The position numbers were made by a program, and so were the translations under genes. Under the pieces are notes generated by a model. That model saw only the letters and a list, made by a program, of their open reading frames with translations. It had not been told where the DNA came from and searched no databases. Of a stretch of DNA of 41,238 nt, positions 1-8,005 are shown in pieces. Each line of letters starts with the position of its first letter. Positions within the stretch are counted from its first letter, which is position 1. Source of the stretch: an uncultured Bacteroidia bacterium (GTDB taxonomy: Bacteria; Bacteroidota; Bacteroidia; Bacteroidales; UBA932); the NCBI GenBank assembly GCA_902791945.1, contig CADAXR010000008.1, positions 1 through 41,238 of the forward strand, in the 5' to 3' direction.

Positions 1-195
1 GGCCGCTGGCTCTCTTTCGAGCCTCTCACCCTCTGCCATTTTGACACGGAAGCAATAATCCCGGATCTTATGACCCGGGATGAGATAGAGTGGCTTAACG
101 CCTATAATGCTCTGGTGGCCGAGACGCTCTGTCCGCTGCTGCCTGATGCCATAGCGCAGTGGCTGCAGCTGAAGTGCACGCCGCTTAGACCGTAA
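1..195 (+). CDS. Xaa-Pro aminopeptidase (M24B), C-terminal fragment
   Basis: The window opens inside a reading frame that encodes 64 residues and stops at 193-195. The residues fit the C-terminal extension of aminopeptidase P-type M24B metallopeptidases: a segment reading LSFEPLTLCHFDT, then IIPDLMTRDEIEWLNAYN, then a short helix and a final WLQLKCTPLRP. That extension follows the catalytic pita-bread domain, so none of the metal ligands are visible. The family removes N-terminal residues that precede proline from cytosolic peptides. The gene converges on frr and the two coding ends overlap by 11 bases. The family call is firm for so short a piece, because the PLT.C.FDT...LT..E..WLN pattern is characteristic. 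Confidence 0.82.
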   Translation, partial: GRWLSFEPLTLCHFDTEAIIPDLMTRDEIEWLNAYNALVAETLCPLLPDAIAQWLQLKCTPLRP

Positions 196-751
196 GGATT
201 TCTTTCTCCTTTGCTTCGATGAGGGCGTCGATGGCCTTGACGTTCTTGTCGGTGACTTTCTGGAGCTCATCCTCGCCTTCTTTCTCGCCGTCCTCGGAGA
301 GGCCTTCGTTCTTCTGGGCCTTCTTGAGGAGGTCGATGCCGTCGCGGCGTACGTTACGGACGGTTACCTTGGAGGTCTCGCCTGCGGCGCGGGCCTTCTT
401 GATGAGCTCGCGGCGGCGCTCCTCAGTCAGGGCCGGGACGACGCAACGGATGATTTCGCCGTTGTTGGAGGGCGTGAGACCGAGGTTGGCGTCGATGATG
501 GCTTTCTCGATCTTGCCGATGAGGTTGCGCTCCCAGGGCTGGATTGCGATGGTCTTGGCGTCAGGGGTCGTGATGGAGGCTACCTGCATGAGTGGAGTAG
601 GGCTGCCGTAGTAGTCTACGGTCACGCCGTTGAAGATTAAGGGGGTGGCTTTGCCGACCCTGTAGGTCTTGAGGTCTTCCTCCAGATAATTCACTGCATC
701 CTTCATTTTAAGGTCAGATGCATCTACGATTTCTTTTGCTTTCGGTAACAT
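185..751 (-). CDS. frr: ribosome recycling factor
   Basis: Encodes 188 residues, the usual length for RRF, which works with EF-G to split the post-termination ribosome. The pattern is typical throughout: YRVGKATPLIFNGVTVDYYG near residue 30, then PLMQVASITTPDAKTIAIQPW, NNGEIIRCVVPALTEERRREL and a C-terminal helix of mixed charge. The whole sequence is compatible with the long three-helix bundle plus the small alpha/beta domain. It lies 10 bases downstream of pyrH on the same strand, the common pyrH-frr pairing, so the two are very likely co-transcribed. The start at 751 gives the canonical N-terminus. Confidence 0.97.
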   Translation of the reverse strand: MLPKAKEIVDASDLKMKDAVNYLEEDLKTYRVGKATPLIFNGVTVDYYGSPTPLMQVASITTPDAKTIAIQPWERNLIGKIEKAIIDANLGLTPSNNGEIIRCVVPALTEERRRELIKKARAAGETSKVTVRNVRRDGIDLLKKAQKNEGLSEDGEKEGEDELQKVTDKNVKAIDALIEAKEKEILTV

Positions 752-761
752 ATGGATTGTA

Positions 762-1472
762 TTATTTATGAACTACTGTGCCGACGGGGTCGCCGTGGAG
801 GAGGCGGGTGAGGTTGCCCTTGACCGTCATGTTGAAGACGACGATGGGGACGTCGCCCTGCTCGCAGAGGGCGAAGGCGGTGCGGTCCATCACCTTGAGG
901 CCGTCGTCGAGGGCTTTGTCGAAGGTCAGTTCGTCGTAGCGGACGGCGGAAGGGTCCTTTTCGGGGTCGGCGGTGTAGACACCGTCGACGCGGGTCCCCT
1001 TGAGGAGGGCGTCAGCGCCGATCTCGAGGGCGCGGAGGGCCGCGCCGGAATCAGTCGTGAAAAACGGGTGTCCTGTGCCGCCTGCAAGAATCGCGACGCC
1101 TCCTTTTTCGAGGAACCTGACGACTTTGTCTCTCATATAATATGGTGCCACGGGCTCCATCGGGGTCGAGGTGAAGACTTCGGCGCTAACGCCTTCGGCT
1201 TTGATGAACATCTTGAGGGCGAGGGCGTTGATGATAGTCGCCAGCATGCCCATGCGGTCGCCGTCGACGCGGTCGAAGCCGCGGTCGACGCCCTGGAGGC
1301 CGCGGAAGATGTTTCCGCCGCCGTTGACAAGGCCGATCTGCAGGCCGGCCTTCGCCGCTGCGGCAATCTCTTTCGCTATCGCTTCGAGGCTTGCGGTGTC
1401 AAGACCCTTGCCGGCGCTGCCGCCCAGGCTCTCGCCGCTTATTTTGAGAAGAACTCTTTTGTATGCTGCCAT
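762..1472 (-). CDS. pyrH: UMP kinase
   Basis: Encodes a 236-residue uridylate kinase of the amino-acid-kinase fold, which phosphorylates UMP to UDP in pyrimidine nucleotide synthesis. Landmarks are the N-terminal KRVLLKISGESLGG phosphate-binding segment, GLVNGGGNIFRG, DRMGMLATIINALALK, the GGTGHPFFTTDSGAALRA stretch, and LLKGTRVDGVYTADP. The frame stays open upstream to 1523, but I chose the ATG at 1472 because the family starts just before KRVLLKISGE. The 17 extra residues have no family counterpart. It heads a pyrH-frr operon. Confidence 0.96.
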   Translation of the reverse strand: MAAYKRVLLKISGESLGGSAGKGLDTASLEAIAKEIAAAAKAGLQIGLVNGGGNIFRGLQGVDRGFDRVDGDRMGMLATIINALALKMFIKAEGVSAEVFTSTPMEPVAPYYMRDKVVRFLEKGGVAILAGGTGHPFFTTDSGAALRALEIGADALLKGTRVDGVYTADPEKDPSAVRYDELTFDKALDDGLKVMDRTAFALCEQGDVPIVVFNMTVKGNLTRLLHGDPVGTVVHK

Positions 1473-1553
1473 AACTCTGTGGTTAATCCTAACAAATTTC
1501 GCGTAAAAATACGAAACTTGCAAGAAAGTGGCTTTTTTTTGAGAACTGTTTTG

Positions 1554-1561
1554 TATATTTG
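1554..1561 (+). promoter_or_regulatory. Bacteroidota -7 element for sdhC
   Basis: TATATTTG matches the Bacteroidota -7 consensus TAnnTTTG exactly and lies 18 bases before the ATG at 1580. I see no TTTG at the expected 19-20 base spacing upstream, so the -33 half is weak or absent. Confidence 0.5.
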
Positions 1562-1579
1562 TCAGTCAATAATTGAAAA

Positions 1580-2326
1580 ATGGCTAATTTTCTTACATCA
1601 TCCATAGGGAAGAAATTCATCCAGAGCATCAGCGGTGCCTTCCTTATCATCTTCCTTCTCCTCCACGCGACTATCAACTTCTTCTCTGTAATAGATTCCT
1701 TTACGGGCAAGTTCGGCGCAGCCGCCGCAGACGACAAGCTATTCTCGGCAGGAGACGGACTCTTCAAGCTGGGCTGCGACTTTATGTCAACTCCCGTGAT
1801 CACGATAATGGTCCCCATCCTCGCTCTCGGTTTTGTGATCCACATCCTCTATGGCTGCTACCTTACCTGGTGCAACATCAAGGCCCGCGGAGGCATCAAG
1901 CGCTATGAGGTCGCTTCGAAGGCCGCTTCCGATTCCTGGAGCGCGAACAATATGCTCGTCCTCGGCATCGTAGTCCTGGGCGTTCTCTGCTTCCACATGA
2001 CCCATTTCTGGGCCAAGATGCAGCTTCTCGAGTTCATGGGTGAAGAGGCGGCAAACAATCCGTATGTCCTCCTTGTCGCGACCTTCAAGCACTGGTGGGT
2101 CCTTGCTTTTTACCTTATCTGGTTCGCCGCAATCTGGCTTCACCTCTGCCACGGCTTCTGGAGCATGTTCCAGACCGTCGGCTGGAACAATAAGATCTGG
2201 CTCAAGCGCCTTCGCATCATCGGCATCGTCGTCGCAAGCATCATCGTCCTGATGTTTGTGGCCGTGGCGGTCAACTCCTTCATAGAAGCCTGGTGGTGGC
2301 ACCCCGAACTGGTCGCCGCTTTGTAG
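1580..2326 (+). CDS. sdhC: succinate dehydrogenase/fumarate reductase cytochrome b subunit (b558 family)
   Basis: Encodes a 248-residue membrane protein of about five hydrophobic helices, the size of the single di-heme cytochrome b anchor used by Bacteroidota succinate dehydrogenase/fumarate reductase. The N-terminus (FLTSSIGKKFIQSISGAFL), the HATINFF helix, a conserved histidine in a later helix (CFHMTHFW) and LHLCHGFWSMFQTVGWNN are typical, and several histidines could ligate heme. In this family it passes electrons between quinone and the flavoprotein/iron-sulfur subunits. Those subunits (sdhA, sdhB) normally follow directly in this phylum. Here a hairpin and then trpB follow instead, so this copy stands alone within the window. 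Confidence 0.9.
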   Translation: MANFLTSSIGKKFIQSISGAFLIIFLLLHATINFFSVIDSFTGKFGAAAADDKLFSAGDGLFKLGCDFMSTPVITIMVPILALGFVIHILYGCYLTWCNIKARGGIKRYEVASKAASDSWSANNMLVLGIVVLGVLCFHMTHFWAKMQLLEFMGEEAANNPYVLLVATFKHWWVLAFYLIWFAAIWLHLCHGFWSMFQTVGWNNKIWLKRLRIIGIVVASIIVLMFVAVAVNSFIEAWWWHPELVAAL

Positions 2327-2348
2327 ATATATCGTAGAAATTTGCATG

Positions 2349-2381
2349 GAGGCGCACTTTAAAACGGTACGCCTCTTTTTT
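2349..2381 (+). terminator. intrinsic terminator after sdhC
   Basis: GAGGCG (2349-2354) can pair with CGCCTC (2370-2375) across a 15-base loop, followed directly by a run of six T (2376-2381). The stem is short but GC-rich and sits 22 bases past the sdhC stop, which fits sdhC being a one-gene transcript. Confidence 0.55.
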
Positions 2382-2382
2382 G

Positions 2383-2390
2383 TAACTTAG
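2383..2390 (+). promoter_or_regulatory. possible -7 element very close to trpB
   Basis: TAACTTAG resembles TAnnTTTG with one mismatch and ends 5 bases before the trpB ATG. No clear -33 TTTG is present. If real, the transcript would be leaderless or nearly so. The divergently located pheA gene has the same TAnnTTAG form at a similar distance. Confidence 0.25.
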
Positions 2391-2395
2391 TTATT

Positions 2396-3760
2396 ATGAG
2401 ACAGAAAAAATTCCTGCTCCCCGAGAGCGAAATCCCTACGTCATGGTTCAATATCCAGGCCGTGATGCCCAACAAGCCCCTCCCTATCCTCAACCCGGCG
2501 ACCCGCGAGCCGCTGAAGGCCGAGGACCTCTACCCCATCTTCTGCGAGGAGTGCGCCAACCAGGAACTCAACACGACCGACGAGTGGATCCCCATCCCCG
2601 AGGAAGTCCGCGAGCAGTACACTTACTATCGTTCGACCCCCCTCGTGAGGGCCTACGAACTGGAAGCCGCGCTCGGGACTCCGGCCCACATCTACTTCAA
2701 GAACGAGAGCGTCTCCCCGGCGGGTTCCCACAAGCTCAATTCCGCCCTCGCCCAAGCCTACTACGCCAAGAAGCAGGGGATTACCAACATCACGACGGAG
2801 ACCGGCGCCGGCCAGTGGGGCGGTGCGCTGTCCTATGCCGCGAAGAAGTTCGGGCTCGAGTGCGCCGTTTACATGGTGAAGATAAGCTACAACCAGAAGC
2901 CCTACCGCCGCTCCATCATGCAGACCTTCGGCGCCGCCATTACCCCGTCGCCGTCTATGTCCACCCGCGCCGGCAAGGACATCATCACTGCCAATCCCAA
3001 CGACAACGGCTCCCTCGGCTGCGCGATTTCGGAAGCTATCGAGCTCGCCGTGACGACACCGGGCTGTCGTTACACCCTCGGCTCCGTGCTCAACCACGTC
3101 TGCCTCCACCAGACCGTCATCGGACTTGAGGCCGAGAAGCAGATGGCCCTCGCAGGGGAGTATCCCGACATCGTCATCGCCTGCTTCGGCGGCGGCTCCA
3201 ATTTCAGCGGCATCGCCTATCCGTTCATGAGACACAACATCTCCGGCGAGAAGAAGACACGCTTCATCGCCGCCGAGCCTGCCGCCTGTCCGAAACTCAC
3301 CAGGGGCAAGTTCGAGTACGATTTCGGCGACGAGGCCGGCCTCACCCCGCTCCTTCCCATGTACACTCTCGGCCACGGCTTCAAGCCGGCCAACATCCAC
3401 GCCGGCGGCCTCCGTTATCACGGTGCCGGCGTCATCATGTCCCAGCTGCTGAAGGACGGTTTCATGGAGGCTGTCGATATCCAGCAGAACGAGTCGTTCA
3501 AGGCCGGCGTGCTCTTCGCACGTACTGAGGGCATCATCCCCGCTCCGGAGTCCTGCCACGCCATCGCGGCTACGGTCCGTGAGGCCCTGAAGTGCAAGGA
3601 GACCGGTGAGGCCAAGACCATCCTTTTCAACCTTTCCGGCCACGGATTGGTCGATATGGCGGCCTACGACCAGTATCTCGAGGGCAACCTCCAGGACTAC
3701 ACGGTTTCCGACGAGGACATCGCCCGTTTCATTGCCGATGCCGACGCTTTGAATAAATAA
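2396..3760 (+). CDS. trpB: tryptophan synthase beta chain-like protein, TrpB2 type
   Basis: Encodes 454 residues, the longer TrpB2 class of PLP enzymes that join indole and serine to make tryptophan, rather than the roughly 400-residue TrpB1. The PLP-binding lysine is K113 in GSHKLN, the catalytic glutamate is E135 in TETGAGQWG, and the phosphate-binding glycine loop is FGGGSNFSG near residue 265. The N-terminal 80 residues with IPEEVREQY are typical of TrpB2. No trpA or other trp genes lie nearby. It is followed 5 bases later by tyrA, so it probably leads a trpB-tyrA-DAHP synthase operon, which links it to aromatic amino acid supply. A role in indole salvage independent of TrpA is possible. 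Confidence 0.93.
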   Translation: MRQKKFLLPESEIPTSWFNIQAVMPNKPLPILNPATREPLKAEDLYPIFCEECANQELNTTDEWIPIPEEVREQYTYYRSTPLVRAYELEAALGTPAHIYFKNESVSPAGSHKLNSALAQAYYAKKQGITNITTETGAGQWGGALSYAAKKFGLECAVYMVKISYNQKPYRRSIMQTFGAAITPSPSMSTRAGKDIITANPNDNGSLGCAISEAIELAVTTPGCRYTLGSVLNHVCLHQTVIGLEAEKQMALAGEYPDIVIACFGGGSNFSGIAYPFMRHNISGEKKTRFIAAEPAACPKLTRGKFEYDFGDEAGLTPLLPMYTLGHGFKPANIHAGGLRYHGAGVIMSQLLKDGFMEAVDIQQNESFKAGVLFARTEGIIPAPESCHAIAATVREALKCKETGEAKTILFNLSGHGLVDMAAYDQYLEGNLQDYTVSDEDIARFIADADALNK

Positions 3761-3765
3761 AGAAT

Positions 3766-4620
3766 ATGACGATAGGAGTAATAGGACTTGGACTCATCGG
3801 AGGGTCGATGGCCATCGACCTCCGGAGGAGGGGATTCGCAGACAGGGTTCTCGGAGTCGAGGGGGATCCTGTCGCGGCCGAGGCCGCCGCGAGGATGGGG
3901 CTTGCCGACGAGATTGTCGGATTCGACCGCTGTGTCGCCGAGAGCGACATTGTCGTCGTCGCCGTACCCGTCGGGACGGCCGTCAGGATGGTGCCGGAGA
4001 TACTTGACGCCTTCAGGGACTCCGGCGCGGCGGACAAGGTGGTGATGGACGTCTGCTCGACGAAGGAGAAAATCTGCCTTGCAGCAAAGTACCATCCCTG
4101 CCGGAAGCAGTTCGTCTCGTCGCACCCAATGGCCGGCACTGAGTATTCCGGGCCTTGGGCTGCGATGCCGAACCTCTTCGACGGGCGCGCCTGCATCATC
4201 GCCGACGCCTCGGAGTCTTCTCCGGCCGCGGTTAAAAAGGTCGAGGACCTCTACGGAGTGCTCAATATGAGGATGCTCTACATGGACTCGTCGTCCCACG
4301 ACGTCCACACGGCTTATGTGTCCCACATATCCCATATTACATCAGTTGCGCTCGCCCTTACAGTGCTTGACAAGGAGAAGGACGAAAAGCACATATTCGA
4401 CCTTGCCTCCGGCGGTTTCTCCTCGACCGTGCGCCTCGCGAAGTCCAATCCTGACATGTGGGTGCCTATCCTGACCCAGAACAGGGAAAATATACTCCAT
4501 GTCGTCGATACCTATATCCAGAAGATGAACCTCTTCCGCGAAGCAATCGATTCCTTCGACGAGGAGACAGTACGTTCCCTTATCGAAGAAGCCAACAAAA
4601 TCAAAAAAATCATCCGTTGA
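3766..4620 (+). CDS. tyrA: prephenate dehydrogenase
   Basis: Encodes 284 residues with an N-terminal NAD(P)-binding Rossmann fold (GLGLIG at residues 7-12) and the substrate-side motif SSHPMAGTEYSG near residue 120. A helical dimerisation domain follows, containing HTAYVSHISH and LASGGFSSTVRLAKSNP. The family oxidatively decarboxylates prephenate to 4-hydroxyphenylpyruvate for tyrosine. It is a short, single-domain form: no chorismate mutase or ACT domain is attached, and the mutase activity is supplied by the next gene. Its stop codon overlaps the start of that gene (TGATG), so translation of the two is likely coupled. Confidence 0.94.
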   Translation: MTIGVIGLGLIGGSMAIDLRRRGFADRVLGVEGDPVAAEAAARMGLADEIVGFDRCVAESDIVVVAVPVGTAVRMVPEILDAFRDSGAADKVVMDVCSTKEKICLAAKYHPCRKQFVSSHPMAGTEYSGPWAAMPNLFDGRACIIADASESSPAAVKKVEDLYGVLNMRMLYMDSSSHDVHTAYVSHISHITSVALALTVLDKEKDEKHIFDLASGGFSSTVRLAKSNPDMWVPILTQNRENILHVVDTYIQKMNLFREAIDSFDEETVRSLIEEANKIKKIIR

Positions 4621-5735
4621 TGGCTGCACGCAATCTCAATATCACGCCCATAGGCGAATGGGGACTGTTCCAACTGCCCCCGAGGCCGTGCGTTATCGCC
4701 GGCCCCTGCAGTGCCGAGACCGAAGAGCAGATGCTCTCGACAGCACGTGGCCTCAGGGCCTTTGGCATCAATGTGTTCCGCGCCGGTATCTGGAAGCCCC
4801 GGACGCACCCGGGCTCCTTCGAGGGCCTCGGCACGGCAGGCCTCAAGCTCTTGAAGAAGGTAAAGGAAGAGACCGGCATGCACGTCTGTACCGAAGTGGC
4901 TGGGGCGAAACACGTCTATGAGTGCCTCAAATACGGCGTGGACCTCCTCTGGATAGGTGCCCGCACGAGCGCGAACCCCTTCCTTATGCAGGAAATCGCA
5001 GACGCCCTTCAGGACACTGACATCCCCGTCCTCGTCAAAAACCCTGTCAATCCTGACATCGACCTCTGGATCGGTGCTCTCGAGCGCCTCAACAGGGCCG
5101 GCGTGACAAAGATAGGCGTCATCCACCGCGGTTTCTCGACCTCGGCGCCGATTCCCTACCGCAACGATCCGGGCTGGAGGATAGCGATCGAGCTGAGGAC
5201 CATGTATCCGTCCCTTCCTTTCTTCGCCGACCCTTCTCACATGGGCGGTGATAGGAAATACCTCGTGGAGCTATCCCAAAGGGCTATGGACCTCGGCCTC
5301 GAGGGGCTTATGATAGAGTCCCACTGCGATCCTTCCTGCGCCCTTTCGGACGCGAAGCAGCAGCTGACTCCGGCCGCCTTGCAGAAGCTTCTGGAAGAGG
5401 AGATTACCGTCAGGGACAGCAGCTCCGACGACGCGACCTACAACGAAGGCCTTCACCAGCTCCGAGCCAAGATCGACATTATTGACGAGAACATCCTGGA
5501 TGTCTTCTCTTCCAGGATGAAAGTCAGCCGGGAGATCGGCCTCTACAAGAAGGAGCACAATGTGGCAATCCTGCAGGCCTCGCGCTGGGATGAGGTGCTT
5601 GAAAAAATGAAGGAGGAAGGCCGCAGTCGCGGGCTTTCGGATGAATTTATCGTGAAGGTCTTTACGGCGCTCCACGAGGAGTCGATCCGCGCCCAGGACG
5701 AGGTCCTATCCGATAGAGCCAAGCAGGGCCTCTGA
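4620..5735 (+). CDS. bifunctional DAHP synthase / chorismate mutase
   Basis: Encodes 371 residues in two domains. Residues 1 to about 265 are a type I-beta DAHP synthase (PRPCVIAGPCSAET, GIWKPRTHPGSFEG, VLVKNPVNPD, GVIHRGFST, FADPSHMGG), which condenses phosphoenolpyruvate with erythrose 4-phosphate. Residues from about 278 form an AroQ-type chorismate mutase (LHQLRAKIDIIDENIL, SRMKVSREIGLYKKEHN). The order synthase then mutase is the common Bacteroidota arrangement and may allow prephenate to feed back on the synthase. I chose the ATG at 4620, which overlaps the tyrA stop, although the frame is open to 4458. The 3' end overlaps the convergent lpxK by 30 bases. Confidence 0.93.
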   Translation: MAARNLNITPIGEWGLFQLPPRPCVIAGPCSAETEEQMLSTARGLRAFGINVFRAGIWKPRTHPGSFEGLGTAGLKLLKKVKEETGMHVCTEVAGAKHVYECLKYGVDLLWIGARTSANPFLMQEIADALQDTDIPVLVKNPVNPDIDLWIGALERLNRAGVTKIGVIHRGFSTSAPIPYRNDPGWRIAIELRTMYPSLPFFADPSHMGGDRKYLVELSQRAMDLGLEGLMIESHCDPSCALSDAKQQLTPAALQKLLEEEITVRDSSSDDATYNEGLHQLRAKIDIIDENILDVFSSRMKVSREIGLYKKEHNVAILQASRWDEVLEKMKEEGRSRGLSDEFIVKVFTALHEESIRAQDEVLSDRAKQGL

Positions 5736-6803
5736 GAAAGCTTTCTTCTCTTCGTCCGAAAGGAACTCCACTTCAATCGGAATCTTGAAAAGACGTTCCC
5801 GCAGCGAATCGGGGACGTCTTTTGCGTCCACGATCCTCTGGGCGTCCTTTTCTGTCGTAATGACCACTGCGGTAGGGTTCGATTTGACGGCGGCCATGAT
5901 GGCGGCGACGTCCGCCCTGGAGTAGCGGTGGTGATCCGGGAAGGAGAAGCGGCGGACTATCTTGTATTTGTCGGAGATGTAGTCCCTGAGTGGCTCGTCC
6001 TTGGCTATGCCGGAGAACAGGATGGCCCTGGGGGAATAGGTGAAGCGGGAATCGGCCGTCTCATAGACCGGCTCCATGCCGGAGTAGGCTATCGTGGAGA
6101 AAAGGAGGAGCTGATTCTTGCCGCGGGCACTGCGGCCCCGGCAGCTGGCCGTGCTGTAGGAGGATATTCCGAGATAGTCGGCCCATTTGCCTCTCTCCCA
6201 TTCGTCCAGGTAGGACGGGCATTTCGTCACGATGACAATGTCCGCGTCCGCGATGCGCGACGGCAGGTCCCTGAGGCCGCCGAAGGGAAGAAGCCTGTCT
6301 TTGTGGATGGGACGGGAGTAATCGACGAGGACTATCGACAGGGTAGGCCTCAGCTTCCTGTACTGGAACGCGTCGTCAAGGATTATGACGTCGGAAGGCG
6401 GGAGTTCCGCCACCCCTTCCGGATGGACCAGGAGACGGCAGCCCTCGACCCTGTCCTTGTCCACGGCCACCGTGACGGAGGGAAACTTTTTCGCTATCTG
6501 GAGCGGCTCGTCGCCGAAATTGGCGGCGGTGCCGTCACGGAGGACTTTGCGGAAGCCTTTAGTCTTCCTTTTGTAGCCTCTGGAGAGGACGGCGATGTTG
6601 CTGTAGCCCCATCTGTCGGAGTCGAGGAGGAGGCGGAGGATCATCTCGGTGTGGGGGGTCTTTCCGGTGCCGCCGACGGTAATGTTTCCGACGGAGATCG
6701 TCGGCACTTCGGCGCTCACGCTTTTAAGCTTCCCCTCGCGGTAGAGCCGGTCTCTCAGCGCCAGCGTAATTGTGTATGGGAAGAGGAGTATCCTGTCTAT
6801 CAT
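5706..6803 (-). CDS. lpxK: tetraacyldisaccharide 4'-kinase
   Basis: Encodes 365 residues of LpxK, the inner-membrane-associated kinase that phosphorylates the lipid A precursor at the 4' position. The P-loop SVGNITVGGTGKTP is at residues 37-50, after an N-terminal amphipathic helix (RILLFPYTITLALRDRLY). LSRGYKRKTKG, GDEPLQIAKKFP and DDAFQYRKL follow in family order. A C-terminal TTEKDAQRI segment is also typical. The start codon overlaps the stop of the upstream aminotransferase gene by 4 bases, so lipid A synthesis is transcriptionally tied here to the phenylalanine branch genes. Confidence 0.94.
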   Translation of the reverse strand: MIDRILLFPYTITLALRDRLYREGKLKSVSAEVPTISVGNITVGGTGKTPHTEMILRLLLDSDRWGYSNIAVLSRGYKRKTKGFRKVLRDGTAANFGDEPLQIAKKFPSVTVAVDKDRVEGCRLLVHPEGVAELPPSDVIILDDAFQYRKLRPTLSIVLVDYSRPIHKDRLLPFGGLRDLPSRIADADIVIVTKCPSYLDEWERGKWADYLGISSYSTASCRGRSARGKNQLLLFSTIAYSGMEPVYETADSRFTYSPRAILFSGIAKDEPLRDYISDKYKIVRRFSFPDHHRYSRADVAAIMAAVKSNPTAVVITTEKDAQRIVDAKDVPDSLRERLFKIPIEVEFLSDEEKKAFSEALLGSIG

Positions 6804-8005
6804 AGGGCTTTGATTTTCATCAGGGCTTGTTCGAGGGTGGGGACGTCGGCGCAGAGGGAGCAGCGGATGTAATTACTGCCGTTGCGCCCGAACACCGCGC
6901 CCGGTGCCATGAAAACTCCCGTATCGTAGAGAAGCCTGTCCGAGAGACGCTCGCCGAGGGATTTGCCGGCGGCGTAGTCCTTAATGAGCGGATGGTCCGC
7001 GGGAATTCCGCCCCAGACGAAAAGCCCGGCGGAGTCCGGGTTGTACCTTAGGTCCAGAGCATCGTAGATGGCGTGGACCACGTCGCGGCGGCGGCGGTAT
7101 TCGGCGTTGAGCTCCGCGAACCACTCCGGTCCGGCGGAGAGGGCCTCCACCGCAGCCATCTGCAGGGGCCGGAACATGCCGGAGTCCATCTGGCTCTTGA
7201 CCTTGAGCACCTGGGCTATCAGGGAGGAATCGCCGGCTATCATCCCGACTCTCCAGCCGGCCATGTTGTGGGCCTTGGAAAGGGAGTTGAGCTCCAGGCA
7301 GCATTCGCGTGCGCCCTCGAAGGAGAGTATGGAGAGGGGCTTGTCGTTGAGGATGAAGGAATAGGGATTGTCGTTGATGACAAGGATGTTGTGCCTGAGG
7401 GCGAACTCCACGGTCTTGCGGTAAAGCTCCTCAGTCGGCTTCGCCCCGGTAGGCATGTTGGGATAGTTGATCCACATCATCTTGACGCTGTCCGGATCCG
7501 CCGATTCTAGCGCATCGAAATCCGGCATCCAGCCGTTCTCTTCTTTCAGATCGTAGGTCACGATCTCCGCTTCGACAAGTCGGGAGGCGGACGAGTAGGT
7601 CGGATACCCCGGGTCCGGGATCAGGACTTTGTCTCCTGCGTTGAGGAAGGCGAGGCTGGCAAGGAGGATGCCCTCCTTCGATCCCACGAGAGGCTGGATC
7701 TCGACTGCGGGATCCAGCGTCACGCCATAGTAGCGCGCGTACCATGAGGCGAAGGCGCCGCGAAGCTCCGGGCTGCCGGTGTAGCTCTGGTAGGCGTGCT
7801 GGCCGGGGAGGGGAGCGGTCGAGACAAGCTTTCCGATCGCGGCCGCCGGGGGCATCCCGTTCGGCGACCCGATGCCGAGGTTTATTATACGGTCTTCCCC
7901 GCGGCTTGCCCTTTCCTCGTTGAGGCGGGCCATCTCCTTGTTTTTAAGGGAAAAATAGTATTCCCGGACTCCTTCCGTCCTCCGGGCCGGTCTGATGTCT
8001 ATCAT
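6800..8005 (-). CDS. class I/II PLP-dependent aminotransferase, probably aromatic
   Basis: Encodes 401 residues of fold-type I aminotransferase. Visible are NLGIGSPNG near residue 43, YTGSPELRGAFASWY, PGYPTYSS, the NYPNMPTG segment near 180, the PLP lysine K244 in SLSKAHNMAGWRVG, and a C-terminal arginine in NYIRCSLC. The sequence resembles the aspartate/LL-diaminopimelate type of the family. Its position between pheA and lpxK, with 4-base overlaps on both sides, suggests it aminates phenylpyruvate and 4-hydroxyphenylpyruvate as the last step of phenylalanine and tyrosine synthesis. Substrate cannot be fixed from sequence alone. Confidence 0.88.
   Translation of the reverse strand: MIDIRPARRTEGVREYYFSLKNKEMARLNEERASRGEDRIINLGIGSPNGMPPAAAIGKLVSTAPLPGQHAYQSYTGSPELRGAFASWYARYYGVTLDPAVEIQPLVGSKEGILLASLAFLNAGDKVLIPDPGYPTYSSASRLVEAEIVTYDLKEENGWMPDFDALESADPDSVKMMWINYPNMPTGAKPTEELYRKTVEFALRHNILVINDNPYSFILNDKPLSILSFEGARECCLELNSLSKAHNMAGWRVGMIAGDSSLIAQVLKVKSQMDSGMFRPLQMAAVEALSAGPEWFAELNAEYRRRRDVVHAIYDALDLRYNPDSAGLFVWGGIPADHPLIKDYAAGKSLGERLSDRLLYDTGVFMAPGAVFGRNGSNYIRCSLCADVPTLEQALMKIKAL

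Noticed and set aside
768-1607. Long plus-strand open frame opposite pyrH
   Set aside because: Shadow of pyrH in GC-rich DNA; composition (valine-, glutamate- and glycine-rich) is typical of an antisense frame and no family is recognisable.
2441-3643. 400-codon minus-strand frame opposite trpB
   Set aside because: Antisense shadow of a strongly conserved gene; no start context or motif.
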